Shown here in pieces: positions 32,703 through 45,761 of a stretch of DNA of 64,000 bases. The stretch comes from Cryptomeria japonica. Its lineage: Eukaryota; Streptophyta; Pinopsida; Cupressales; Cupressaceae. The first letter of the stretch is position 1, and each line of letters starts with the position of its first letter. The stretch is taken from positions 472,118,008 through 472,182,007 of the forward strand of contig NC_081405.1 in the NCBI RefSeq assembly GCF_030272615.1. The letters are read 5' to 3'. The translations under genes were made by a program, and so were the position numbers. The notes beneath the pieces were generated by a model. It saw nothing but the letters and a program-made list of their open reading frames with translations, ran no database searches and was not told the origin of the DNA.

Positions 32703-35700
32703 TATGTCAAGCATTGAAACTAAGAATCAACTATAATTTTGTAAAGAGACATATTCTTCAAAAATAATAAAAACAAAAGGATAATGATGAGTGAGTACAT
32801 TTTTAATAGGAAGTTATAAGATTCAACTAAGAAGAAATATAAATTAAAAATATAATTCATTTGAAAATGGTAATGAAAATTTGTTTGGTCTAGAAAATGA
32901 TCATAAATATCATAAATGCATTACCAAGTTAAACTCATTAAGAAATGCCAATTATAGTATATCCCCTCCTCAAACTGGTTGGATACATAGGATGTAAGGA
33001 ATTGGAGGTAAGGGTATAGATAACATCATGGTAAGAATTATGTTGATGTAAAAATTGTCAAGGATAAATACCATGTAAACCATAAGTATATGATACATGT
33101 GAAAATTTACATTGTATAAAGCAATAAAAGAACGTAAAGCAATAGGTAACATTATACCATGTAAGATGTGATCAATGATAATAACAATATGTAAGATACT
33201 AATCAAAATATGTGAAGATGAAGGTACATGAAATAGTTAAGTGATAGGATCTTATACAATGATGTGACAATGAATAGTAAAAATAAATTAATGACACATG
33301 TATAGAGTAACACATTCGATAACTACTCCTTGTGTTGTTGCATTTATAGTCAATAATGATATTTTTATAAATGTATGATAGCAACTAGATCTTTCATTAG
33401 TTTTCTTAAGTAGATAAATGAAAAAACACTTTGTTCTAAATGAGGAAGTGGTATAGAAGGCACCTACCTAGTTAGTGTTGGGAGAATTAAGAACCCCTAT
33501 TGGAGATGACTAATATAATATGATAAATAAATATAAGAGTATGTGAAAAATAAAAAACAATATTAACCAATCATCTACAATCAACCTTCCAATTTCTATT
33601 TTATAAAACAAATTATTTATCCAAAGAGATAATATTAATGCACCCACACAAGAAGATAATAGATACGTTATCATGGAATAGTAATTGTTTATTTGTCCAA
33701 CCAACAATAAGATTACCAGGAATAAAAAAACTATATATTAATTGTACGATGATGTTAAATTGTCACACATATAAGCAACTTTGAAGTCTTCACATAGATA
33801 ATCACAATGTATAATTATCTACTATTGCACACTTGGAACCAATAGTTGCATGCTAAATGTCGTTAGTGTATACATGTCTTTTAGTATTGTCACCACCACT
33901 ATATGGGTAAGAGTGGAGGGGACATTTTTAACCTTCAAACATAGGTAGTCAAATTAGGTTAATTTCATATTAATCTTAAACTCGCAAGCCTCCAGGATCT
34001 AATGGCGAGGCTCATTTGATCATATAAGATCATTTTTTAATCTTCCCCCACAAAAATACTATTGTGAATACCCCAAAACGATCCTTTTTACTTAACCTTT
34101 TTCAAACACAAGACTTGTAAAAACATTCACAAATTTGTAAACCCTAAATCCCAAATCTAGATTTTCAAAACTTACATAATATATCTCATTTTTTGAAATG
34201 TTTAAAATCTCTCTACCGTTGCCATGGTTTGAAATTTGCATCAAATCTACTCAACCAACAATTAAATAAAAATATGGATCTTTCACTCCCTTCAACTACA
34301 ATCATCGCTTTAATGACATTTCTTAGAAAATTATTTAGGTTTGTCAAACAATTTCTTACATAACCTTATGAGATAAAAAAACGTGCATAGAAGCTTACAA
34401 TATAACTAAGACATACCACAAAATAACATATGATATACCTTGATAAAACCATTAAGAAAGAAAAATATAACGACCAAAACATTTATAATTAATTCATTAT
34501 TACCAGTAAGAAGTTGTGGACATAGGGTCCACTCCCATATAAAAAGAACGAAACACATCAGCCCTCTGATAGGGGTCCATCACAATAAAAGGGCCATTCG
34601 AGGCCAAATCTAAAATGTTACTATTTCCCCTACAGTAACAAATCCTTTTCTAAACCATGGGCAAGGAAAAATGCTTGATGCCACCAAAACTATCTTTTAG
34701 ACCTAAAACTATCAAGACTCCACATTTGTCCCTTTCTTGGAGGACCTCAAAGTCATTTGATGTTGAGGATTTTGCTTCCTCTCCTTTACTTTTATCTACC
34801 CATAATCATTTGTTAGAAACCATCATCTATTGCGTCAAACTCATTACCTAATACTACTGAATTTTTCAGCGGCACAAAAGAGCTCAATGGAGCGGGATCC
34901 AACAAAATGGGTGACTTCTGCAAAGATTGGGAGTCCACCATGGAACCAACATCAGGTTGGGCATCAGATAGAATTGACGGACAAGCACTAGATGAAGTAG
35001 GGAAGTAAGCCTTGGTGTTTACAAGAGGATCATGGTATTGATTTAAGTGTTAAGAGGATTTGAGAGGAAAAGTTCGACCCTCCTGGTCACTAAAAGTTTG
35101 ACCCTCTTGTACCACTTCTAATGGCCTACCAAATCCATGCCCAAGAGAAAAATAATAAAAAGATCGGACTTTGAAGCCATTCAAATAAAAAAATATCAAT
35201 GAATCAATTGAAACATAAAATCAAACTTAAAATATTAAAACATCAGACATGAGGTTGGAAATCAGAACTTCATTAGGAAAACATATCAGGTTAGAGAATT
35301 CATAAAATGTATGAAATCTAAATCTATATATACCACATGTGTTTGATGCTATCTTAATTGTTGTTGCAAGTGATCAAATGTAGGAACTCTTGCTAGCAAT
35401 ATCAAGGTTTAAGCATGTGGGGTGTAGGAGAAACAACTTTAGCATGGTAGAGATCAACACATGGAAGTTACTCAAAGGAAAAGATTTCACAAGAGACACC
35501 AAGTGGAGAAGGAATTTTCGGTCTATTCCAAACTCCACCACCTCAACATCAGGTTCAAGGAGTTGTTCTTTGCATATCAAAGCAAATCTTAGTTGAGTCT
35601 TACTTGAAATCGTCCATCATTCTTGCATTCCTAATGTTAGTCTAGTATCCCTAAACCCTCGAACTTTTTTCTTTTTTTTTTTAAAATCGTCATTAGTAGT

Positions 35701-35980
35701 AGTAGGAAAAGAACTTCATTGCATATCATTCGTAAGACTAGCTTGTGATCAAGAATTTTGTCTCCTAAAAGAACAATTGTGTAAATCCCCCTTGTGATTC
35801 CAACAAATCACATCAAATCACTAAGTCAGTCTACATATAAGGTCAAGACCTAACAATCAGAACCTTTGAGTCACCTCGTATGATCACGAAGCTTAACATA
35901 AGAGGATATTTTGTTCAAGAGAGGATAAGATACTTAGTATTTTATTATGTGTTTGAAGGTGTCATAAAAAACACATCAAC
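32703..35980. other. Unassigned AT-rich region with weak coding traces
   Basis: No firm gene. On the minus strand near 34640-35110 there are short open stretches (for example SSNDFEVLQERDK-like and LQKSPILLDPAPLSSF) that might be remains of a LINE or other retroelement, but no diagnostic domain can be named. A run of A/T sits near 35670. Confidence 0.35.
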
Positions 35981-36290
35981 AATGGGGAAGTGCAAGGTGT
36001 TGGGGATGAGTTAGCTTATGATGACTTTCGTGAGATTACTCCTTTGGTGCCCAGGTTTGAGTTCTTTGAAGGGAAATTATTAAAAGAGTTGTCCAAGTCT
36101 TTGCTATATTGGATTGTTCTTCCTAGAATTGAGTTTGAAGAAGTTTCCTATATAGGCACATCTAGTAGTTCAACGGTGCTTGGAGTAGATGGCATTGCAA
36201 ATCTTCTAGCTTAACTTGGGACCTTGAGATCTTACTTAATTTCAATTTGGATCAGCATGGTATTTTTGGGGCTAAGTTAATATGTATTGT
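35981..36290 (+). repeat. Copy of the 3' internal end of the gypsy-like element
   Basis: Matches 41773-42066 (both contain LAYD.F.(E/D)(I/L)TPLVPRF and the surrounding bases) yet lies upstream of the 5' LTR of the same element. Homology starts at GGGGAAGTGCAA. This is what an LTR shared between two tandem copies leaves behind. Confidence 0.65.
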
Positions 36291-38544
36291 CCTTTCAGCA
36301 AGCCCTAGGATGGAAACCCTTGTGCTTGGGTGGATTGAATGAAAACCCAATTCCATATACTAGGAGAATTTATTACAAGATTCATATTTGAACTTCATTG
36401 TGAAATTGGTGAAGTCTTCTTTGAAGACCAATTCTATAGGGCATGAAAGAGTTATTTAGTATTGTGAAGATATGATATCAATCGGTATGAACTTTTTCTT
36501 ATTGATGAACAAGCTATTGGTTGGGTAAAATAAAGTATCATTATTTGGAGGTTTGTTATCTATTCAAAGGTGGATGACTTGCATTTGTTAAGGGAAATTA
36601 AATTTGGAGGAGCTTGTATCATGGAGTTTAATTGAAGACATCGAGCTCAAATGTATAAGTAAATTTGGAGACATTGATAAACATTTGAGCCACTAGCTTT
36701 GTTAAATATTTCAGGGAGTCATGGAATATAAAGATTTACTATGGTGTGGATTTTGTGAACTATCATTTGGGTAAACATGGAGTAATCTTTGGAGATCACT
36801 ACACTTCTATTGCCACCAATGAAACCTGAGGAATTGTTTTATTAAAAAGGAGTTTATTTGCAAAACTCAAAGTGATACATTTTGGTAGAGGAATTAATAA
36901 TGAGCATCTTTCCTTATTCTCAAGTGAAAATCTTGAGACATTTTGAGAAAGTTCATGGTTTATGGAATCAACTTGATTAATACACTAATGGGCATTGGTT
37001 TTCTCTAGTGGGTATCATCCTTTGCCATGCTTAGTGACTAAATGGCTTTGTTGAGTGATTTATCAATTTTATCATATGCATATCAATTCCAAAACAGTCT
37101 GGAGGATTTTGTAAGGAAGTTAAGTAGCAAAACAACTTGATACACTAACCTTGAGAGGAGGGTAATGCAAAAACTTTTACAAATCATTACAACAATTACA
37201 AAAACTTAACATAAATAAACATAAATAGCATGCATACCACAACACAGTGATTTATGTGGGGAAAACCCTTTTGGGAGAAAAAATCCACAGTCCAAAAGCC
37301 ACCCAATATATTATTTGGAAATCAATAACAAATTAATGTATACTTTCAGAGCAAGCTTCTTACAAGAGTACCACTAATGTGATCCAGAGGCAACTCAATA
37401 ACTATCTAACTCTGATAACACATCACAATACAATAGTCATAATACAACCTCCTCTTAAAATAGGGTTGCCTCTTAGGGAAAAGAGAACACTCAAAATATC
37501 TACCATTAGATCTTGATCTAATGATAACCGACCAAGATTTACAATGATAGACTATATGTGAAATTTAATTTTGGAAGTGTTGCCCCCCCCCCCCCCCCCA
37601 AAACACACACACACACTGAGTCGCATTAGCCCCGAGATCGAGTCCGGCAAGGGGGAACCCATTGCAACCCCCAAGTTGGGGCTCTACCCCTGAACCCCCG
37701 ATAGTCAGGGGCAAGCCCTCAAACCCTTGTCATCACATATCAATACTAACCTTTTATCAATAATATTTTTTATCATTACAAGGTTAAGACACAATTTTCC
37801 TAATAGATTTATTTGACAGATTGGGCAATTCTTCCTTCTTGAGTGTATTCTCAGGAGTAGTAAATGTGAGATGTGGAGGCATGGCATGAACTTTGATGAA
37901 GTTATTTATGGTCGACTTGGAATTTTAACCACTTTCTAGTTGCATCTATTGCTAAGAGAAAGTCATGGAATCAACAATAGGAGACTTAAGTGCTTGTTGT
38001 TGCCACTAAAACTTAGTTTACTAGTTTTTTGGGTATTAAGAGGGGCATTGGACTTTTTCTAAGCTTTGTGGGCATTTGGTATGCTTTTATGCTACTATTC
38101 TATGTACTCAACTACATGGTGGGTGTTCCTTGATATTGATGTGGTTAAAGAATGGTATATAAACTTAGCAGTTGTTTATATTCAAATACATTTCTTTGCA
38201 AGGTATTTCGCATTATATCTCTGTGTTCCTCGATATCAATTAGTTGCCTAAGTGTTACATCTCTATGCAAACATCAATGAACTTCTATATACTTTTAAAG
38301 GACTGAAATGTTTAATTTTATTTAAATAATTTGTGTATAAAATTGTAATAAATTTCAAAATAGTGAAATAAACTCTCTTGGTTATTCTTTTGGTGATTGA
38401 TCTCACTATAAAATTACAATGCATTTTGAAATCTAAAACCTAAATCAAAATAATCAATTCATACACAATTACAAACTATTTGGCGAAAACATTTAGAGGA
38501 AAGATTGTTGAAAAATGTGTGTAAAATCCAATGGGGATAATACA
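36291..38544 (+). repeat. 5' LTR of the gypsy-like element, U3 deleted and interrupted
   Basis: Matches 42520-43983 in two blocks (36291-37100 and 37885-38544), ending AATACA before the PBS. Relative to the 3' LTR it lacks about 430 bp at the start, which includes the TATA box, and it carries a foreign insertion at about 37138-37880. Confidence 0.7.
37138..37885 (-). mobile_element. Solo copia-type LTR inside the 5' LTR
   Basis: Absent from the 3' LTR. The left end TGATACACTAACCTTGAGAGGAGGG resembles the LTR ends at 17260 and 2925 in design (purine block CTGAGAGGGAGGGG), and 'TTATGTGGGGAAAACC' near 37254 matches the GTGGGAAAAACC block of those LTRs. A G-rich block on the minus strand (37621-37730) is typical of plant copia LTRs. 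A run of 17-18 C and an (AC)n repeat lie at 37584-37617. The right end is approximate and no TSD was confirmed. Confidence 0.55.
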
Positions 38545-38545
38545 G

Positions 38546-38557
38546 TGGTATCAGTGT
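38546..38557 (+). promoter_or_regulatory. Primer binding site of the gypsy-like element
   Basis: TGGTATCAGTGT begins one base after the LTR end (AATACA-G). The first nine bases equal the initiator-Met tRNA complement. Confidence 0.7.
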
Positions 38558-38559
38558 TG

Positions 38560-41500
38560 TGCATCCTACCAGCCCGAGGAGTTATTAGTAAAAGTTAATT
38601 TTCAAATTTTCTTATGCTTAGTTGCAGTCAAGTGTTGCTCATTTTAGTGAAAAAAAATGATTTTTTTTGAAGGGCTCTTTTTAGAGGGCTTGAAAGAAGT
38701 GCAACAAAGTTTACAAAGATTTGCACAATTATATAAGCATCCTGAGTTGTTCAAAACTCTCTTTTCAATTAAAGAGAAAGCAAAAATAAAAGAGAGGGAT
38801 TCTTCCACTACAAGAAATCATGACTTGGCAACAAGAATGATTTAAGAAAACAAAACTTTTGATTTCCATGCAAAGGGCCCTAAGAGCCTAATAACCTATA
38901 CACATGTAAAATAGTAAATATGTTGGAGAAAGAACTACAAGTCATAGATGAAGAGACTGGAAAAGAAAATAGAAAAATTATTTAATTAGCCATCCAAACA
39001 TCTCATTAGAATATTGTGCTAACGTTGAACCTATTGAAAGTTTTAGTATACTCATGCCATCATCTTAGGAGGGTTACAAGAAAATCCAGGAAGTTAAAAT
39101 TGTTTCTAATGGTCATGGTGCTTCTAAAATTGAGGATGAATCTAACTCTTCATGTGCTTTTACTAATGAAGATGGGTACATTGTTGTTCATGAGATCGGA
39201 GAATATGACCTCACTAAGTCAACAAAGGAAGTTTGGACAAACAACAAAGATGATTAAACTAACTCAATTGTATTCCAATAGAGTGACACAATGGTTTGTA
39301 AGGAGAAATAATCAATTGTTGCTACAGGTGAAGGGTATACGAGTCCCTTTGTTGGTGCTTTAGAGATTATTATTGACAAACCTTGTGAAAAGATGGATTC
39401 CTTTAATGAATATATATTTGATCATAACGTTGTCCCACCATCATGAAAAATGCATGACATCATCTAGTGAGACAATTGAGTTTGATGGCGATATTGTTTC
39501 TACAGTTGAAAGCAAATCAGAAAATTTATTGTGTGATAGCCCATATCACTTTGATGAATTTGAATAGGGGCCTTTAGCATTGTAGGATTTGAAGGATCAG
39601 TTATTGGTCACCAAGGAGAAAATTGTGGAAGTACTAACAAGGGCAAATAATAGTCATAAACACATTGAAGATCTTATTTCAAAAACACATATTGAGAAGA
39701 AAAAAATAATAATTGCAAGTGGAGTCACTAACACACAACTACGCACAATGAAAGAAGCATTAAAAATATTAAATTTAATACTTGCAATTGCTCATGGATA
39801 TGGATCTTACAATGAAGTTCACTAAAGACAAGGAAAAAGAGGTTGATGAACTTTTCTTATAGCTAAGCTCATTTGTCATTATATAAAGAAAAAAATTAGA
39901 TAATTACTACAACCACACCTAAGGAACAAGAAGGTAATACAAGGATTATGAAGATTAAGCAATAATTGAAGGGATTGATGAAATCTATAGGTATAAAATA
40001 TTGCATAATATTTCCAATTCCTTATTCTGAGGAGATTCATAATGTTGATGGAGATTAGAAGGTACAATAAGGATTTGAACTCATAAATTCTGATGATCAA
40101 ACTTCACATGATAATGTAGTTGCAGCTATGGGATAGCTTCTATAATAGGTTATGTAGGCAGATAGAAGATTAGTTGCATGAGTTCTACTAAAGATAGAAG
40201 AATAGTTGCATGAGTTCTACGAAGACACCAATGAAATTTATGAAGCAAGTGCTGATTTTATGATTGTGAACAACAGTCCATTATCTTCATATTATCTTGT
40301 TCATCATGAGATGATAGATATGTTCTATGTGGATAACCTTGATAAGGGGCATTAAGCATGAGATTGTGTTTATGGATCCAAGCTACACTCTAGGTATGAC
40401 TTTTCATAGTGGATTTACTTTTCCTTACTACATGAAGATTATCACAATGTGGTATGTGAAGTTTTTGTCTGCATGGATCTAACAAGAGGTTCGAATTTTC
40501 GTTGGAGTCATCTTATTGAAGGGTTGTCCATGGAAACTAAGAGATTGCCACTAAGTAAGATACTCCATATTGACAATGCATGATTTAAATTAGACATCAC
40601 TCCTTTAAGGTGGTTATCAAATGAAACATACGTAATCCCCAACCTTGATATTGTTGTTTGTCATCCATTATTAACCAATGATCAAATATTTCATACCCCT
40701 AGTTGATGAGTTGGAAAATTCCATTAGTATGTAGCAGATTGGAGAATTTTCAAGATTGGTTTGAAATATTACAACGTGCACACTAATGATTGGTGGTTGT
40801 CCTATAATGTTAATCATAAAATTTTAGACTTTTGCATTGATGTTAGCAGTCAATTGCACAAGTTGGAATGCACAGGATTGTCACTTCCAACTCTTGGAGT
40901 GCGATTATTGATGTTGATGATTTTTTGTGTGATGTGTATCCTTTCACTTTAAGGATTTACGATGATTCATTAGTGGTATGTGGTATTGTGGTGGATCCAG
41001 TTGAGTTGCCTATTGGGTCAAGGCCACTGACAATTTACTTTTTGCAGTGGGCTATTATGGATTAGATCATCTTGGGTTGACGATTGACCTTTTTGACTTA
41101 CCACAAGGAAGGGGGTGCTATTGTGGGTTACAAATTGATGGGGTAGATACTATTTTTGTTGATACTACTAGTTTCATCCAATGAATACTTGATGGGTATA
41201 AATGGAGATCAGAATAGTACAGTGTCAACATGGTGGAGTTACTATTTGTGTTGGTATCTATGCCTAAGGACTTTTCTAGGGGTTATTGGTAACTAATGAT
41301 GATTGAAGAAACACCCCACGAGAAGTTATGGGCCTTAAAGATGATAATGTTTTTGTTGTTATCTCTCATTGAAGATCTCATATGAGTCGTTTTGAGTTAC
41401 TGCAAATGGATTGGAGAGAAATTATGAGTAGAACATGGTCTCCTACTAAGTTGGTGACTTTTGGGAAGACACTTCTATCCAAGGGCATAAACAAAAAAAT

Positions 41501-42094
41501 TATTTTGGCCAAGATTAATCCATTTTGCAGCAATTGTTTCTTTGGAAAAGTGTTGTATTTTAAAAATGCAGACTTATTCAACTACATATTTGAGAAATTC
41601 CAATCCAATCAGCACATTGTCAAGAGTTAGTTTTGGGCTTCGAATAGAGAGAATGTCAAGTTTGGCTAATCAATTTGGATGTTGGTTAGATGGTTGGGCA
41701 CCAAATAGGTATAAATTCTTCTATTTAGATTGCATTTATATTGGGACAATAGATTAGATTTAAGTGACAATTGTGATGGGGAAGTGCAAAGTGTTGGGAA
41801 TGTTTTAGCTTATGATGAATTTCACGATCTTACTCCTTTGGTGCCAAGATTTGGGTCCTTCAAAGGGCAATTATCTGAGGAGTTGACCGAGTCTTTGTTG
41901 TATTGGATTGGTCTTCTTATAGGTGGGTTTTAGGAGATCTCTTGTACATGTGTTTAGCAGGACAATGCTCAGAGTGGATGGTGTTTTAGATCTCCTAGGT
42001 TGATTTGGGACTCTCAAATTTTACTTGGTTTCAGTTCAGATTATCATGGTGATTTTAGGGCCGAGTTGTTATTGCTTGAGGACAAGCAATTTTT
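38560..42094 (+). mobile_element. Internal region of the gypsy-like element without recognisable pol
   Basis: About 3.5 kb between PBS and PPT. Plus-strand frames show short open stretches, for example around 38657-38845 (FFEGLFLEGLKEVQQSL), 39060-39240 (EDGYIVVHEIGEYDL), 39589-39825 (Lys-rich, helical) and 40761-41065 (DVYPFTLRIYDDSLVVCG). I see no protease, RT, RNase H or integrase motif. The region from 41773 is repeated at 35981. Either the coding region belongs to an unknown non-autonomous family or it is decayed past recognition. Confidence 0.5.
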
Positions 42095-42106
42095 GGGAAG
42101 GGAGAA
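42095..42106 (+). promoter_or_regulatory. Polypurine tract and GCTTGAGGACAAGC motif
   Basis: GGGAAGGGAGAA lies directly before the 3' LTR. The perfect inverted repeat GCTTGAGGACAAGC sits just upstream at 42074-42087; similar 'TTGAGGACAAG' sequences are common before the 3' LTR of plant gypsy elements. Confidence 0.65.
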
Positions 42107-43983
42107 CTATAATTTCCCTTTTATTTTGACCTTAGAATATTATTAAATGACTAAAGATTATAAAATATCGATAAATAAATAAATTTAATGACGACTTATT
42201 TTAATTATGTAATAAGGTCGTAAAGTAATAATTTAATTAAATATTGAATGGTCTTAAGTTTTTCAGGATCATTCGTATTTAATTAGTTTGGCATTGGACC
42301 ATGGTTATTAAATGATTTTATATGTCAATAGAAAATTAATAATATCACGTTATTATTTCCCAAGGTAAAATAAAAAATTAAAAGGAGAGAAATTTGCAAA
42401 GCATTCTAGAAGTTCTTAGAGTTGGTTATAAAAGAGCAATGAAAAGCTCATTTAAGATATGCTTGGTTTATTATTTCTCTTGAAGAACTATGAGAGCTTC
42501 TGTCATTCAGTTCAACAAACCATAGGATGGAAACCCAAACGAATTTGGGTGAATTGCACAAAACCCAATTCCATCTATTAGATAGATTCATTTCAAAATT
42601 TGCATTTGAGTTTCATTATAAAATTGGCGAAGACTTCTTCTAAGACCAATTTTGAAGGTATGATAGAATTATTTAATGTAGTGAAGATTTGATATTGGTG
42701 TGATTTTTTTCCTACTCATGGACAAGCTATTGGCTGGGCAAAATAAAGTATCATTATTTGGAGGCCTATTATCTATTCAAAGGTGGACAACTTGCATTTG
42801 ATATATAAATGCAATTAAATCTCAAGGAGCTTGTATCGTGGGGTTTTATTGAAGACATCAGTCTCGAATGTCTAAAGAAATCTGTACATTGATAAACATT
42901 TGAGCCGCCAGTTTTGTTAAATCTTCTAGGAAGTCGTGGAATATAAAGATTTACCATGGCACGTATTTTGTGAACCGTCGTTTGGGTAAACATGGAGTAA
43001 TCTTTGGAGATCACCGCATTTCTATTGCCGTCAATGAAACCAGAAGAATCATTTTGTGAAAAGGAGTTTATTTGCAGAACTCAAAGTGGATACATTTTGG
43101 CATATGAATTAGTGACTATCATCTTTCCTTATTCCTGGGCGAAAATCTTGAAACATTCTGAGCTAGTTCAGGGCTTCTAAGGTCGACTTGAATAATGGAT
43201 AAACATATTAAGAACATTAGTCAATTCTGAGTGTTTAACAATTTTAAGTCTATAAATATATTCTTAATGTGATGGGACACCTTAAGCAACATATTAAGTC
43301 TAAAAAAGGTCAATCAATTTTAAATGTTTAATATTTTTAAATTTAGAAATATAAAATGTACATGACATAAATTTTGGTGAAGTTATTTTTGATCGACTTA
43401 ACATTTTAACTACTTTCCAGCTGCATGTATTGCTAAGGGGAAGTCACGGAATCGCCATTAGGAGACCCCAAGTGCTGGTTGATGCCACTAGAGTTTATTT
43501 CATGAGTTTCTTGGGTATTAAGAAGGGCGTTGGACTTTTCCTAAGCTGCGTGGGCATTTGGTATGCTTTTCTGCTACTGTTCTGTGTATTGTCGTGGTTA
43601 AACAATTGTATATACACTCAGTAGTTGTTATTTGCGTTCAGATGCATCTTCTTTTTTAGGTATTTCACATTATATCTTTGTGTTCCTCGATATCAGTTAG
43701 CTGGGAATTTTATATCTCTGTGCAAACATCAATGAACTTCTAGATATATTTATAGGACTAAAATGTTTGATTGTATTTCAGTCATTCCAGTGCAAATTTG
43801 TAATCATTTTCAAAACAGTAAAATAAAATGTCTCAGTTATTCATCTAGTGATTGATCTCAATGCAAAATTACAATGCTTTCTGAAATCTGAAACCTAAAT
43901 AAAAATAATCAATTCATACAAACCCGCAAATTGCTCACAGGAAATTATTGAAAAACCTGTGTAAAATCCAGTGGGATAATACA
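42107..43983 (+). repeat. 3' LTR of the gypsy-like element (~1.9 kb)
   Basis: Runs from just after the polypurine tract to AATACA at 43983. It contains a TATA box (GGTTATAAAAGAG, 42425-42437) about 320 bp in. Blocks 42520-43200 and 43390-43983 match the 5' LTR. The first two bases are not a clean TG. The next five bases (TGATA) would be one copy of a TSD, but the left partner is lost. Confidence 0.7.
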
Positions 43984-45185
43984 TGATATACCCAAACCTT
44001 CAAGGAACTTTACCTCATATACATTACCAAAATCAAAGTTTCTAATAATCTTTCAATTAAAAACTCAATCCTTTTTTAGACACATCATCATGTCATTTCT
44101 TACTACAAACTCCATATTTTCCTATCAATCTTTTCCTTGTACCTACAATTGATCTTCTCTAGTTGATTTCTTTACCTTTTCAATTATAGTTTTTATAAAT
44201 TCTACAAACTTTTTTATTTCGACACACTCTTCTATTTATTATAGATATTTTTCAACTCTAGAACGTTTTTTGGATTATCATCATACAGTACTACAAATGA
44301 CATTTTCTTGATACTCCTATTCTTTGATTTGTTATATGCAAACTCTATTTGTACTAATACCAAATCTCAATTTCTCATCTTCTCTCCCACTAAACATCCC
44401 AACAAATTTCCATAACTTAATTTTTTGTATTTGCATATAAATGATATGTTGAATTGAACTATAACATTATCTTCATCTTTTTTCATAATATCTTATAAGA
44501 AAATATCCACCAAATTTAGTATCTCTATCTAAAATCAAAGTCCTCGATAACCTAGAAATCTCACAACTAGGATAAAATATAAATTAGCTATATTTATTGT
44601 ATCATTTGTCTTCTAACATGCTATGAAATGTACCATCTTAAAAAAAAAATCAACCACCATAAATATGAAATCATCACTTTTTAAAATTCTAAATAGTTCT
44701 AACACAAAATTTACAATTATATCTTTTCAAAATAAAACAACCAAAAACTAACAATGATTTATACAATCCAATATCTTGACTTCTCCCTTTACAACTTGAT
44801 AGATCCTACTAGTGCCACCATTTTATCTACTCCAAAATGACCATTAGACTATACTATCTTGATTAAAAAATTCCCCTATTGAGATTGAAATACACAACTA
44901 CCTTTGAATAGCATGTCATTTTGTTTTAAAATGATCAAGCCACTTGTTTCTATCTATATTTTTTAGATGCTTTCCATGTTTTTGCAAAATCAAAATTAAT
45001 TTCAATAAATGCCTTGATGCATCATATCCTACTACTTTTGTTTTCTACTAAGGACATTTAGAACCTTGTTTGATTCTCTACTCTTATGGTTCAACACAAC
45101 AGTGTAATTTTACATAAATTCCACCCATTTCATATATCTTTGGTATAGTTTAGTCTAACTATCTTGTCAATAGAAACAAGTCACT
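43984..45185 (-). pseudogene. Ty3/gypsy RNase H end and integrase relic
   Basis: Heavily A/T-mutated minus-strand coding remains, in order: YMKWVEFM-stop-NYTVVLNHKSRESNKVL (RNase H end, about 45120), DRNKWLDHF (44950), GHFGVDKMVAL (zinc-finger region, 44830), VVDFFFKMVHFIAC (start of core, 44650), LILDRDTKFGGYF (second catalytic Asp region, 44540), GCLVGEKM, VLVQIEFAYNKSKNRS (third catalytic region, 44360), RYKEKIDR (44130), and YEVKFLEGLGI (GPY/F tail) at the edge. The fragment stops exactly where the gypsy-like LTR ends, so that element inserted in it. The style is close to the chromovirus at 25439. Confidence 0.8.
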
Positions 45186-45756
45186 ATATAGCCTTATTTA
45201 TCTATATATTTATAATATATTCATTAATATGAACTTCATTTTTTATTTAACTTTTTTAGATTAACAAAATAAACTGAATTATATTTATTAATTATTTTTG
45301 GATTTAATTGTGTGTGAAATTTTAACATCCACGTTTTAAATCACATTCCATTATCCATCTCATCAAGATGAAAGTTCAAAGGAGATGTATGATAATTTCA
45401 AACAAGGGAGTGAAAAGAAGGAGTAAGCACGAAGAACAAGGATGAAGAGAAGAAATTAATAAAAACCAAAAATACAAGAGAAACAAGAAGATAAAAATGA
45501 TATAAAACTTGCGTGCCTATTAACTCCTTAGTGAGCTGAGAAGAAAAGACACTATTAGAAAATATTAAAAAAGTAAATAAAGGAAACCAATGAGATACCT
45601 AAGATTGTTCAATAAAATAAATATGAGAAAATTAGAGAATACATGAGAATATGTAAAAATCTAAAGAAAACTCAATAAGTATACACACAAATTACAAATA
45701 AACAATGAATGATTTGAGAATTTACATTATAAATAAATATTAAATTATTAAAAGTG
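45186..45756. other. Unassigned AT-rich sequence
   Basis: No domain recognised; likely further decayed pol sequence upstream of the gypsy relic, too mutated to assign. Confidence 0.35.
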
Positions 45757-45761
45757 AGAGA

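Noticed and set aside
38657-39825. gag of the gypsy-like element
   Set aside because: Position fits, but no capsid or zinc-knuckle motif could be identified, so the region was left unassigned.
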